Assembly: GCA_029212425.1 (NCBI GenBank)
Contig: JARGNC010000013.1
Span: 1 to 27,059, forward strand
DNA length: 27,059 nt
Direction: 5' to 3'
From: Phycisphaerales bacterium
Lineage (GTDB): Bacteria; Planctomycetota; Phycisphaerae; Phycisphaerales; UBA1924
Below are positions 1-7,393 of this stretch, piece by piece. The notes beneath the pieces are model-generated. The model saw only the letters and a program-made list of their open reading frames with translations, was not told the origin of the DNA and made no database searches. How positions within the stretch are numbered: position 1 is the first letter of the stretch; each line of letters opens with the position of its first letter. The position numbers were made by a program, and so were the translations under genes.

Positions 1-800
1 AAAAAGACGACACGCTCTGGACCTCGATCGAACGGCTGTTCATCACTTCACGCAAGCATTTTGAGTCCGCGCCGGGCATCTTCCACGACACACGCGAGGG
101 ACGCACGGATCTCTTCATTCGTCCGCGAACACTCCACGACGGCGCGACCCCTTCAGGAGTGGGCGTGATGACACTCGTCACAGCACGCATGGTTGCGATC
201 TCGGGAGAGGAACGATGGATCGATTGGGCCTTGGAAGCACTGCGAGGTGTTTCTGCTGCGATCGGGAGCAATCCGATCAGCGTTTCCAACTCCACACGCG
301 CGTTGATCGAACTGATCACACAGAAGCAGCGCATCGGGGACAAGTATGTCTTTGCAGGTGCAGCAGAGCTTCAACCCAAGCAAGCTCCGACCGGTCCTGT
401 TGCGGTCTTTGTGTCTGAGGACGCGGTAACGGTGAGCGAGGATCATCCGGGTTTGTTCTCCGTTGCACTCGAGATTGAAGAGCCGTACCACATTGTCGCT
501 GCTGATCCGGGGACTTCGGACGCCGCGAAGGGGTTGATGCCGCTCCGGGTGGGGTTGATCGAGGGTCAGGGGGTCGCGGTTTACGCGGAGTATCCCGATG
601 GTGAATCGTTCGGAGAAGGGGATGCGATGATCCGCGTCCATCACGGCCGCATTGAGTTCGAGGTCGCGATCGAGAAAGCGGACGGGATCGGTCCGACCCC
701 TGGCAAACCGATTCTCGGAATCACCTTCCAGCCTTGCAATGACACCCAGTGCCTTGCGCCGATCACGGTTCGGCTCCCAGTTGAACTGACAATCCAGTAG
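1..800 (+). CDS. Thioredoxin-domain protein of the YyaL/SPATA20 (DUF255) type, C-terminal part, with DsbD-alpha-like tail
   Basis: The gene enters from the left edge; the first complete codon is at 3 and the stop is TAG at 798-800, so only about 265 C-terminal residues are visible. The segment reading FHDTREGRTDLFIRPRTLHD followed by GATPSGVGVMTL matches the conserved end of the six-hairpin, glycosidase-like part of the YyaL/SPATA20 family, which carries an N-terminal thioredoxin-like domain (outside this window). After about residue 140 the sequence changes to a beta-rich segment ending in FQPCNDTQCLAPITVRLPV. That resembles the N-terminal (alpha) domain of the thiol:disulfide interchange protein DsbD, including two cysteines spaced C-x4-C. 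The family fit is clear; the DsbD-alpha assignment is by motif and weaker. The substrate is unknown. Cellular location cannot be judged without the N-terminus. Confidence 0.8.
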   Translation, partial: KDDTLWTSIERLFITSRKHFESAPGIFHDTREGRTDLFIRPRTLHDGATPSGVGVMTLVTARMVAISGEERWIDWALEALRGVSAAIGSNPISVSNSTRALIELITQKQRIGDKYVFAGAAELQPKQAPTGPVAVFVSEDAVTVSEDHPGLFSVALEIEEPYHIVAADPGTSDAAKGLMPLRVGLIEGQGVAVYAEYPDGESFGEGDAMIRVHHGRIEFEVAIEKADGIGPTPGKPILGITFQPCNDTQCLAPITVRLPVELTIQ

Positions 801-858
801 ATCCTTGCGGATCTCTCCCCGGATTCCCCCGATCAACGGCCACTTTGGAGGGTCGTTC

Positions 859-867
859 TGATATACT
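859..867 (+). promoter_or_regulatory. Extended -10 promoter element for the ParA gene
   Basis: TG at 859-860 plus TATACT at 862-867 forms an extended -10 (TGnTATACT, 5 of 6 to TATAAT). No convincing -35 lies 16-18 bases upstream, which extended -10 promoters tolerate. A start about 7 bases downstream falls at 874-875, on the A of the ParA ATG, so the message may be leaderless. Inferred from sequence only. Confidence 0.45.
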
Positions 868-874
868 GCGATCT

Positions 875-1831
875 ATGGATCACAAGTACGACCATCCCGT
901 CCGCACAATCGCGCTCATGAATCAAAAAGGGGGCGTGGGGAAGACCACCACCTCGGTCAACCTCGCCGCGGCGATTGCTCGGACTGGACGCAAGGTACTG
1001 CTTGTTGATCTAGACCCCCAGGCGCACGCAACGCTGCACCTCGGAGTCGAACCCGGAACCGAACAAGACGATGAACCGACGGTCTACGACCTGCTCCTCG
1101 AACCCCAGCACGGCATCGCGGGGTGCATCCGCTCGATCGACGACAACCTCGATCTGATCCCTGCAGAGACCGACCTTGCCGCGGTTGAGACTGAGCTTTC
1201 TGGGGTTACTGATCGGAACAATCGGCTCGCGCAAGCGCTCGCCGTGCGTGATACCGATCACGAGTTCGTGCTCTTTGACTGTCCACCAGCACTCGGGCTC
1301 CTGACCCTCAACGCACTCGCGGCGGCAAACGAAGTCCTCATCCCGATGCAGGCGCACTTCCTCGCGCTCCAGGGGGTCAGCAAACTCCTCGAAACAGTGG
1401 GGCTCGTCCGCCAGCAGGTCAATCCCCAACTCCGCGTCGCGGGAGTGGTGCTGTGCATGCACGAACAGCAGACCACGCACTCAAGAGAGGTCGTCGCGGA
1501 TCTCGAACGCTTCTTTGAATCGGGGAGAGACTCAGGAAGTGCATGGGCAAGCGCCCGCGTGTACCGCCCACCGATCCGCAGAAATATCAAACTCGCGGAG
1601 TGTCCAAGCTTTGGGCAGACGATTTTCCAGTACGAACCAACCGCGCCAGGTGCGCTTGATTATGGTCAGCTTGGCGCGTCGGTTGTCGCTGAATGGGATC
1701 GCGCGTTGTCCGCGATGAAAGCGACCAACGCTGCGGCTGATCTGAGCGAAGCGGAAATCAATGTGCTTCGGGGTTCGTCAGCACCGACCCAGACGATGCA
1801 GGCATCATCGGACGCCAACCTGAGCGATTAA
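875..1831 (+). CDS. ParA/Soj-family ATPase, orphan
   Basis: A 318-residue deviant Walker-A ATPase. KGGVGKTT at residues 18-25 has the signature lysine of the ParA/MinD class, DLDPQAHAT follows near 45-53, and LFDCPPALG is the switch/Walker B region. These ATPases bind non-specific DNA as ATP dimers and position chromosomes, plasmids or protein complexes, normally stimulated by a ParB or other partner. No ParB-like gene lies within this window, so the cargo is unknown. The start is taken at ATG 875, just before the conserved TIALMNQKGG; an in-frame TTG at 845 would add ten poorly family-like residues. The extended -10 at 859-867 would place transcription initiation at this ATG. The C-terminal 35 residues are acidic and Ser/Ala-rich. 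The stop at 1829-1831 lies 2 bases before the VanZ-like gene, suggesting one transcript. Confidence 0.88.
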   Translation: MDHKYDHPVRTIALMNQKGGVGKTTTSVNLAAAIARTGRKVLLVDLDPQAHATLHLGVEPGTEQDDEPTVYDLLLEPQHGIAGCIRSIDDNLDLIPAETDLAAVETELSGVTDRNNRLAQALAVRDTDHEFVLFDCPPALGLLTLNALAAANEVLIPMQAHFLALQGVSKLLETVGLVRQQVNPQLRVAGVVLCMHEQQTTHSREVVADLERFFESGRDSGSAWASARVYRPPIRRNIKLAECPSFGQTIFQYEPTAPGALDYGQLGASVVAEWDRALSAMKATNAAADLSEAEINVLRGSSAPTQTMQASSDANLSD

Positions 1832-1833
1832 CG

Positions 1834-2304
1834 ATGGCAACCCAGACCATGCCGACTCACAACAACCTGTTTCAATCTGCAGCACGCGTGTCTTTTGTGC
1901 TTTACACACTCGCGTTGTTGACCGCGACACACTGGCCCGGACTCAGTATCAAAGGACCGGTCAGCAGGACCGATCTGATCATTCATGCAGGCGCATTCGG
2001 TGTTTGGACTCTGCTGCTGGGCGCAACTGGTTGGGTACGCTCCAAATCCTGCATCCGCAGGCAGACGCTCATCGTCGGATTGATCGGGATTGCGTACAGC
2101 ATCTTTGACGAAACCACACAGCCGATTTTTCATCGGGTCTTTGATCTGCTTGATCTCGCGGCGGATTCGATCGGTGTGGTTCTCGCGAGTTTGTTTCTGT
2201 TGGTCATCTGGTACCGGAACAACGGGGGGCAATGCAAGATCGAGCACGCGAGCATTCTGAGGTCGGAAACACTGGCCGAACCATCCCCGGAAACCCGATC
2301 TTGA
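1834..2304 (+). CDS. VanZ-like membrane protein
   Basis: A 156-residue protein with about four hydrophobic stretches. The VanZ-family pattern is visible: an early D-x3-H in the first half (DLIIHAGAF), then DETTQPIFHRVFD followed by DLAADSIGV. VanZ proteins are small integral membrane proteins named for low-level teicoplanin resistance; the biochemical role of most chromosomal members is not established. It starts 2 bases after the ParA stop and its 3' end overlaps the MurJ reading frame, so it sits inside a ParA-VanZ-MurJ run. The hydrophilic tail after about residue 130 is poorly conserved in type and partly shares DNA with the MurJ N-terminus. The family call is good; the function is unknown. 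Confidence 0.75.
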   Translation: MATQTMPTHNNLFQSAARVSFVLYTLALLTATHWPGLSIKGPVSRTDLIIHAGAFGVWTLLLGATGWVRSKSCIRRQTLIVGLIGIAYSIFDETTQPIFHRVFDLLDLAADSIGVVLASLFLLVIWYRNNGGQCKIEHASILRSETLAEPSPETRS

Positions 2305-3968
2305 TTCCAGTGGATCCGCAACCTTCACAACCGATTCAGTCAGCTGAACAAGTGCACGATCAGTCGCTTGGTCGCAACACGCGCACCGTCGCGGGGTTGA
2401 CACTGATCTCACGAGTGCTCGGCATGGCAAGGGATTTGGTGACGGTCCGCGTGTTCGGCGATACCGCAGTTGGTTCAGCGTTCGCCGCGGCGTTTGCGAT
2501 CCCAAATATGTTCCGCAGATTGTTTGGAGAGGGGGCGCTGTCCGCGGCGTTCATCCCGGAATACACCAAGCTCAGCGACGACGATCCTTCCAAAGCAGAC
2601 GCGTTCGCTTCGCTCACGATCGGTCTGCTCGCGCTGGTGACGGGAATGATCACCATTCTGATTGAGCTGGGACTGCTCGCGGCGGTCTTGATGTCTGCGG
2701 ACAATCCGGATCGTGCGTACTCGCTCAAACTCGTGATGGTGATGCTCCCGTTCATGCCGATGATCTGCGTCGCGGCGATTCTTGGGGGGATGCTCCAAAC
2801 ACACCACCGATTCGGACCATGGGCGGCTGCTCCGATCCTCCTCAATCTGTGCATCATCGTCGCATCGATCCCATACTTCTTCGTCGATGGTGCTGATCCC
2901 GCGGTATGGGCCTACCCAATCGGGATCGCGGCGGTTGTTTCAGCAGCATTGCAAGTACTGTGGTCTGTGCTGGCGCTGCGTGGGAAGGTCCGATGGACGC
3001 GGAGCGTAAGCGCGGTCCAGTCCGAAGCACGCACGATGCTTCGGAGAATGGTGCCTGTGCTGATTGGTCTTGGAACACTCCAGCTCAACACCTTTGTCGA
3101 TACGCTCCTCGCGATGTACCCCAACTGGATCGGTCCGACATTGATGGGGCGCGACTATCCGCTCGATGAATCCTCCAACGCGATTCTGTTTTACGCGCAG
3201 CGTTTGTACCAGTTCCCGCTCGGTGTGTTCGGGATCGCGGTCGCGACTGCTGCGTTCCCGGCGCTTTCTCGCGTTGCTGGTGATCCATCGCGTTTCAGCG
3301 AGATGCTCCGCCGAGGGTTGCGATTGAGTCTGTACATCGGGATCCCCGCAAGTATCGGGCTGCTGGTGGTGGGGGGTGCATTGATCCGCGTGCTGTATTC
3401 TGGATTCGGGGATGGGTTCTCAGAGGACGGGATCATCCGTGCGACATCGGTGCTGGTCGGATACAGCGTCGCGATCTGGGCGTACTCGCTCAATCAGCTC
3501 TACACACGCGCGTTCTACGCGACGGGAGACACTCGGACGCCGATGAACATCGCGTTGGTCATGGTCGCGGTCAATATCACCCTCAACTGCACGCTGATCT
3601 GGTGGTTCAGGGAGGCGGGGCTCGCATGGTCCACAGCAGCGTGTGCGATCATTCAATCCCTCTGGCTCGCTCGATCATCGACGCGCAAGCATGCGTCAGG
3701 AAAGAGTTTAGGTAGTTCGTCCGTTCGTCCTGTCGGACTTATGCTCGTGGGATCCCTGCTGATGGGGCTGGGCATCTACGGCGTTGTGCGTGTGTGGGAA
3801 CTGCCCTCGCATTGGTCAATGCAACTGGTGCGTGTCTTGGTGATTTGTGCGATCGGTGCAGCGTTTTATCTGATTTGGTCGATAGTTTGGAGCATGCAAG
3901 AACTCCGCTGGATCGGAGCCCGCTCTACGGAACGATCGGGCACAACGGACGGCAACGACGGAGCATAA
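2232..3968 (+). CDS. murJ: Lipid II flippase MurJ (MviN family)
   Basis: A polytopic protein of up to 578 residues. The MurJ/MviN core starts at SLGRNTRTVAGLTLISRVLG, followed by MARD and IPNMFRRLFGEGALSAAFIPEY, the highly conserved first transmembrane and loop region. Many further hydrophobic segments follow, consistent with the family's 14 helices. MurJ flips lipid-linked peptidoglycan precursor across the cytoplasmic membrane; its presence implies a peptidoglycan cycle. The start is uncertain. ATG 2232 gives a 46-residue hydrophilic extension and a 73-base overlap with the VanZ-like gene. TTG 2301 forms a TTGA stop/start overlap with that gene, and GTG 2310 is also in frame. Either late start leaves the conserved core intact. 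An entericidin-like gene begins 3 bases after the stop. Confidence 0.9.
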   Translation: MQDRAREHSEVGNTGRTIPGNPILIPVDPQPSQPIQSAEQVHDQSLGRNTRTVAGLTLISRVLGMARDLVTVRVFGDTAVGSAFAAAFAIPNMFRRLFGEGALSAAFIPEYTKLSDDDPSKADAFASLTIGLLALVTGMITILIELGLLAAVLMSADNPDRAYSLKLVMVMLPFMPMICVAAILGGMLQTHHRFGPWAAAPILLNLCIIVASIPYFFVDGADPAVWAYPIGIAAVVSAALQVLWSVLALRGKVRWTRSVSAVQSEARTMLRRMVPVLIGLGTLQLNTFVDTLLAMYPNWIGPTLMGRDYPLDESSNAILFYAQRLYQFPLGVFGIAVATAAFPALSRVAGDPSRFSEMLRRGLRLSLYIGIPASIGLLVVGGALIRVLYSGFGDGFSEDGIIRATSVLVGYSVAIWAYSLNQLYTRAFYATGDTRTPMNIALVMVAVNITLNCTLIWWFREAGLAWSTAACAIIQSLWLARSSTRKHASGKSLGSSSVRPVGLMLVGSLLMGLGIYGVVRVWELPSHWSMQLVRVLVICAIGAAFYLIWSIVWSMQELRWIGARSTERSGTTDGNDGA

Positions 3969-3971
3969 CCA

Positions 3972-4124
3972 ATGAAACGCAACACACTCCGCGACACAGC
4001 AAAACTCCTGTTCGCGGTCCTCTTTGCCGGCGGGATCCTCGCGATGACTGCGTGCAACACCGTCCGAGGCATCGGGAAGGACATCAGCTCCGCCGCTGAC
4101 ACCCTCGATCCAAACCAGAACTGA
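3972..4124 (+). CDS. Small entericidin-like lipoprotein
   Basis: A 50-residue ORF not recovered by a typical 60-residue length cutoff. It has a basic N-terminus, a hydrophobic stretch (residues 12-24) and a lipobox-like MTAC with cysteine 28, followed by NTVRGIGKDISSA. The CNTvxGxGKDi sequence is the hallmark of the entericidin EcnA/EcnB family of tiny membrane lipoproteins, best known from an enterobacterial antidote/toxin pair, although most homologues are single and uncharacterised. GGAG at 3959-3962 inside the murJ end serves as a Shine-Dalgarno site with a 9-base spacer, and the gene starts 3 bases after the murJ stop, so it is probably co-transcribed. No second entericidin is adjacent. 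Confidence 0.72.
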   Translation: MKRNTLRDTAKLLFAVLFAGGILAMTACNTVRGIGKDISSAADTLDPNQN

Positions 4125-4134
4125 TCAACAGAAT

Positions 4135-4968
4135 ATGTTCACCCCGGTGATCGAACTCAGTGGAAGAACAGTTTTGATCAGCGGCGCATCTTCGGGGATC
4201 GGAGCCGCGACAGCGATCGCGTGCGCGAGCAAAGGGATGCGCGTCGGGCTCATGGCTCGGCGAGCACAAAAACTCGAAGCACTCGCATCGCGGATCGGAC
4301 ATGACCGCAGCTGCGTGATCGTTGGATCAGTGGATTCGGAGGATGATTGCGAGCGTGCGCTTGCGGAATGCGAATCGAAGTTCGGTCCGTTGTACGCTGT
4401 GCTCGCCAACGCGGGGTACGGACAAGAGAAGCCTTGCCATTCATCATCGAGCGAAGAAATCCGTGCGATGTTTGAAACAAACTTCTTTGGCTCATTGCGC
4501 CTTGTCCAACCAGCGATCCAAGACTTCATTCAACGCGGCGAGGGGCACGCGATGATGGTGTCGAGTTGCTTGAGCAAAATAGGTCTTCCAGAATACGGCA
4601 CCTACTGCGCCACCAAAGCGGCGCAGGATCACTTCTGCAGAGCGATGCGCCATGAACTTGAAGGGACGGGGGTGTCGGTGTCAAGCGTGCATCCGATCGG
4701 GACCAAAACAGAGTTCTTTGATCAAGCCGCGAAAAGATCTGGTGGGGAGTTAGGACTCGCTGGGAAGAGCGAGCGATTTATGCAATCTCCGGAACGGGTT
4801 GCGAGCGCGATTGTTCGGTGTTTGCAAAGACCCAAAGGCGAAGTCTGGACCAGCTTCCCGACTCGGCTCGCGCTTGGCGCATCCGTCGTATTTCCGAGAA
4901 TCACTGATTGGGGAATCTCAAAGGCGATGCGGAAACGATCCAGCTTGGGTGAATCCCTGAATACATAA
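4135..4968 (+). CDS. Short-chain dehydrogenase/reductase (SDR)
   Basis: A 277-residue classical SDR with a Rossmann fold. The nucleotide-binding SGASSGIG is at residues 16-23; MARR follows the second strand, suggesting NADP preference. LANAGYG is the NAG motif, the catalytic serine lies in MMVSSCLS, and Y157-x3-K161 (YCATK) is the active site. The substrate cannot be deduced. The last 50 residues (SFPTRLALGASVVFPRITDW) are hydrophobic-aromatic, as in SDRs acting on lipid-like substrates, but this is only a hint. The gene begins 10 bases after the small lipoprotein gene without an obvious Shine-Dalgarno sequence. A 103-base gap follows before the prepilin cluster, with no clear terminator. Confidence 0.88.
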   Translation: MFTPVIELSGRTVLISGASSGIGAATAIACASKGMRVGLMARRAQKLEALASRIGHDRSCVIVGSVDSEDDCERALAECESKFGPLYAVLANAGYGQEKPCHSSSSEEIRAMFETNFFGSLRLVQPAIQDFIQRGEGHAMMVSSCLSKIGLPEYGTYCATKAAQDHFCRAMRHELEGTGVSVSSVHPIGTKTEFFDQAAKRSGGELGLAGKSERFMQSPERVASAIVRCLQRPKGEVWTSFPTRLALGASVVFPRITDWGISKAMRKRSSLGESLNT

Positions 4969-5011
4969 GAATTTACGCGCTTTCGTGAACCCGAAGTGTT
5001 CAATCCATCGA

Positions 5012-5031
5012 ACATTGTGTGGGACATTGTG
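5012..5031 (+). repeat. Direct repeat ACATTGTG x2, 12-base period
   Basis: ACATTGTG occurs at 5012-5019 and 5024-5031, in the promoter region of the first prepilin-like gene, 41-60 bases before its start. The period of about one helical turn would fit a regulator binding one DNA face. No matching copy was noticed upstream of the other two paralogues. Confidence 0.4.
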
Positions 5032-5071
5032 CGTGTGGACACATATTACATTTGGATAGAAGGGACACTTT

Positions 5072-6145
5072 ATGCGAATCGCAGTTCGAAATGGTTTTAC
5101 AGCGATTGAGTTGGCGTTGTTGCTTGTCGTAGGGATCTCAGCGAGCGCGGTCATGGGACCAGCGATGTCGAAGATGAGATCAAACATGCAAGGGGTATCC
5201 AGCGAAGGAAACCTGCACATGATCGGTCAAGGGGCCGGGATGTTTGGGCAGGACAATAACGGCAAAATCTTTACATTCTCATGGAGAGGCGGTAATGAGT
5301 ATCTCAACATCCGCAACGGAAACATCCTCTCTCCAGTCAGTGATGCAGAAGCGTCTTCATATGAAGCACGAGAAATCCTGTGGAATGCGACAGGACGCAT
5401 GAATGGTGTTGGTCGAATCTTTGCGCCTCAAGCGAGATTGATGCACCGTCGGTACTCGCACCTTGTGCTCGCGGATTATCTGGGAGGGAATGTCTCAGAT
5501 TCGATGTGGGTAGATCCCGCAGACGCGCAGCTCCAACACTGGCAAGCAACCCCGCTTGAATACCGCGAAGATGTCAACACCATCCCATACGGCATGGGCT
5601 ATCCAAAGTCTGATTTCTATGACCAATCACCAGGATGGGATAATGTCGGGGTGCGCCAGTTCTGGTCGTACGGATCAAGCTATCACCAAGTCGCGAGCGC
5701 ATGGTTGTTCGATGATCGAGCGACATACACGCCGAACTACGAAACACCGCACCTGTATGCGCAGTTCTCAGGACCAAGCGGTGCGGTTGCGCAGCGGTAC
5801 TTTAGTGAAGTCGCATTCCCATCAGCGAAGGTGTTTATGCACGAGGAGTTCGATCGCGAGCAGAAAGGGTCGCCTTGGTTTATGTACGATTTCGCGGCTC
5901 CTGCGAAACTCATGTTTGATGGATCAATAAACACTGCATACACCGGAGATGCAACTGTCGGCGTGAATCCTGCGACAGAGCTCCATCAGAAACAGAATGG
6001 TGAACAAGACGCGTATTACCAGAACTACATCGCGCTCGATCAGTTTCCGCTTGCGCTCAATGACAAGATCACGCTCCGCTATCGCTGGACATCAGGCGGA
6101 CTCAAAGGCTTGGATTATCCACAAACCCTCATGGGTGGTCGATAA
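5072..6145 (+). CDS. Prepilin-like (type II secretion/pseudopilin-type) protein, paralogue 1
   Basis: A 357-residue protein. The N-terminus MRIAVRNGFTAIELALLLVV is a class III (type IV prepilin) signal: a short basic leader, cleavage after Gly before Phe, and Glu at mature position 5 followed by a hydrophobic helix. The large globular part shares blocks with the next two genes: GNL..IGQ, HRRYSHLVLADY, GSSYHQVASAW, DTPHL-like, EEFDREQKGSPWF, and PAKLMFDGSIN. The late MFDGS block sits where planctomycete prepilin-like proteins have an H-x9-DG motif. It is probably processed by a prepilin peptidase and displayed on or secreted through a pseudopilus system; the actual role is unknown. Shine-Dalgarno AAGGGA at 5060-5065 fixes the start. 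A terminator at 6185-6211 ends this unit. Confidence 0.8.
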   Translation: MRIAVRNGFTAIELALLLVVGISASAVMGPAMSKMRSNMQGVSSEGNLHMIGQGAGMFGQDNNGKIFTFSWRGGNEYLNIRNGNILSPVSDAEASSYEAREILWNATGRMNGVGRIFAPQARLMHRRYSHLVLADYLGGNVSDSMWVDPADAQLQHWQATPLEYREDVNTIPYGMGYPKSDFYDQSPGWDNVGVRQFWSYGSSYHQVASAWLFDDRATYTPNYETPHLYAQFSGPSGAVAQRYFSEVAFPSAKVFMHEEFDREQKGSPWFMYDFAAPAKLMFDGSINTAYTGDATVGVNPATELHQKQNGEQDAYYQNYIALDQFPLALNDKITLRYRWTSGGLKGLDYPQTLMGGR

Positions 6146-6184
6146 TCCGAATCTGCTGAAGTTCTTTGCGTGAGCACAGTTCTC

Positions 6185-6211
6185 AAACACCCCGATCAAG
6201 GGGTGTTTTTT
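6185..6211 (+). terminator. Rho-independent terminator after prepilin paralogue 1
   Basis: Stem AAACACCCC (6185-6193) pairs with GGGGTGTTT (6200-6208) around the 6-base loop GATCAA, and the T-run continues to 6211. It lies 40 bases after the stop of the first prepilin-like gene and separates it from the second. Confidence 0.85.
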
Positions 6212-6325
6212 CATGAATACATCATAATTTCAGTTTCAATTCCGGATTCATTCTTGGTGCTCTTGGCGGACTCTTGTATGATCTCACGGTAGATATATGT
6301 TTCGATTATTTTGAAGGGGATATTG

Positions 6326-7393
6326 ATGATGTGGAACTTGAAGAACCAGCGATCTGGATTCACCATTGTTGAACTCGCAGTCGTGGTCGTACTCGCAACA
6401 AGCATGAGTGCGCTGCTCGCTCCGACGCTCAAGCAGGTCCGCTCGCAAGGCAGGGCAATGTCCAGCGAGGGCAATCTTTGGACAATCGGTCAAGCGAGTG
6501 GTATGTACGCGATGGACAACGAGAATCGGATCGCGTCGTATTCATGGAGAGCGGGAGAGACTTACATTAATCTGTCCAACGGCTCCAGTTTCACGCCGTC
6601 CAGTGATCAAGAAGCAGCTGCATACCAAGCACGCGACATTCTGTATCGAGCAACGGGACGGACTGCTGGGCAGTTCCGGATCCTGACTCCAACATCCCGA
6701 CTCGTGCATCGCAGGTACTCACACCTCATACTTGCGGATTACATGGGAAGCGTGTCGGACCGAGTCTGGGTCGATCCAAATGATTTTAACCAAGCGGTCT
6801 GGCAAGACTTCCCAACTTTCTACGACTTTGTTCCCTACGGCCAAGGTTTGCCTTCGTCGTCTGGTTATGACAACTCATCGAGCTGGGCGACAAACTCGAT
6901 CAGGCAAATGTGGGGGTTTGGATCAAGCTACCAGACCATCCCGCATGCGTGGATGAGCGATGAGCTCCCGAGTTATGCTCCGATCTCTGACACGCCTCAC
7001 TTGTTCTTGAGTGCTGGTGGATCTCCTCATCTTGGTGATCGCTACCACAACGAAGTCGCGTTCCCAGCTTCGAAGGTCTACATGTTCGAGGAGTTCGATC
7101 GCGAACGCGTCGGCGCTCCGTACTTCGCGTATGGATACACCAATCCCGCCAAACTGATGTTCGATGGATCGATCAACACCATGGTGACCAGGGCGGCGAA
7201 TGATTCGGTAAGCCCACTCAACTTCGGAAGCGGATTGACTTGGACTCAGCGCTACCTCCCGATCGACAAGTTCCCAGTTCCGATTGGAGGGCTCGGGGAT
7301 TCGACCGAGCTCAACATGCATTACCGTTGGACTCGCTTCGGATTGCAAGGGATTGATTACCCGACACCTTCACCAAAGGTGTTCTCCCGATGA
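6326..7393 (+). CDS. Prepilin-like protein, paralogue 2
   Basis: A 355-residue paralogue of the preceding gene. The leader MMWNLKNQRSG precedes FTIVELAVVVVLATSMSALL, giving the G/F cleavage site and Glu5 of type IV prepilin-like proteins. Shared blocks include SSEGNLWTIGQASGMY, ILYRATGR, HRRYSHLILADYMG, GFGSSYQTIPHAW, DTPHLF, EEFDRERVGAPYFAY and PAKLMFDGSINTM. It is closer to paralogue 3 than to paralogue 1 in several blocks (ILYRATGR, ADYMG, PHAW, FPVPIGGLGD versus FPIPLGGLGD). The start is ATG 6326 (or ATG 6329), served by AAGGGG at 6314-6319; a TTG at 6311 would overlap this site and is rejected. Its stop overlaps the start of paralogue 3 (ATGA at 7390-7393), indicating translational coupling of the last two paralogues. 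Confidence 0.8.
   Translation: MMWNLKNQRSGFTIVELAVVVVLATSMSALLAPTLKQVRSQGRAMSSEGNLWTIGQASGMYAMDNENRIASYSWRAGETYINLSNGSSFTPSSDQEAAAYQARDILYRATGRTAGQFRILTPTSRLVHRRYSHLILADYMGSVSDRVWVDPNDFNQAVWQDFPTFYDFVPYGQGLPSSSGYDNSSSWATNSIRQMWGFGSSYQTIPHAWMSDELPSYAPISDTPHLFLSAGGSPHLGDRYHNEVAFPASKVYMFEEFDRERVGAPYFAYGYTNPAKLMFDGSINTMVTRAANDSVSPLNFGSGLTWTQRYLPIDKFPVPIGGLGDSTELNMHYRWTRFGLQGIDYPTPSPKVFSR

Noticed and set aside
153..836. 227-codon minus-strand frame opposite the first gene
   Set aside because: Antisense to the YyaL-type coding sequence, which is supported by family motifs in the plus frame.
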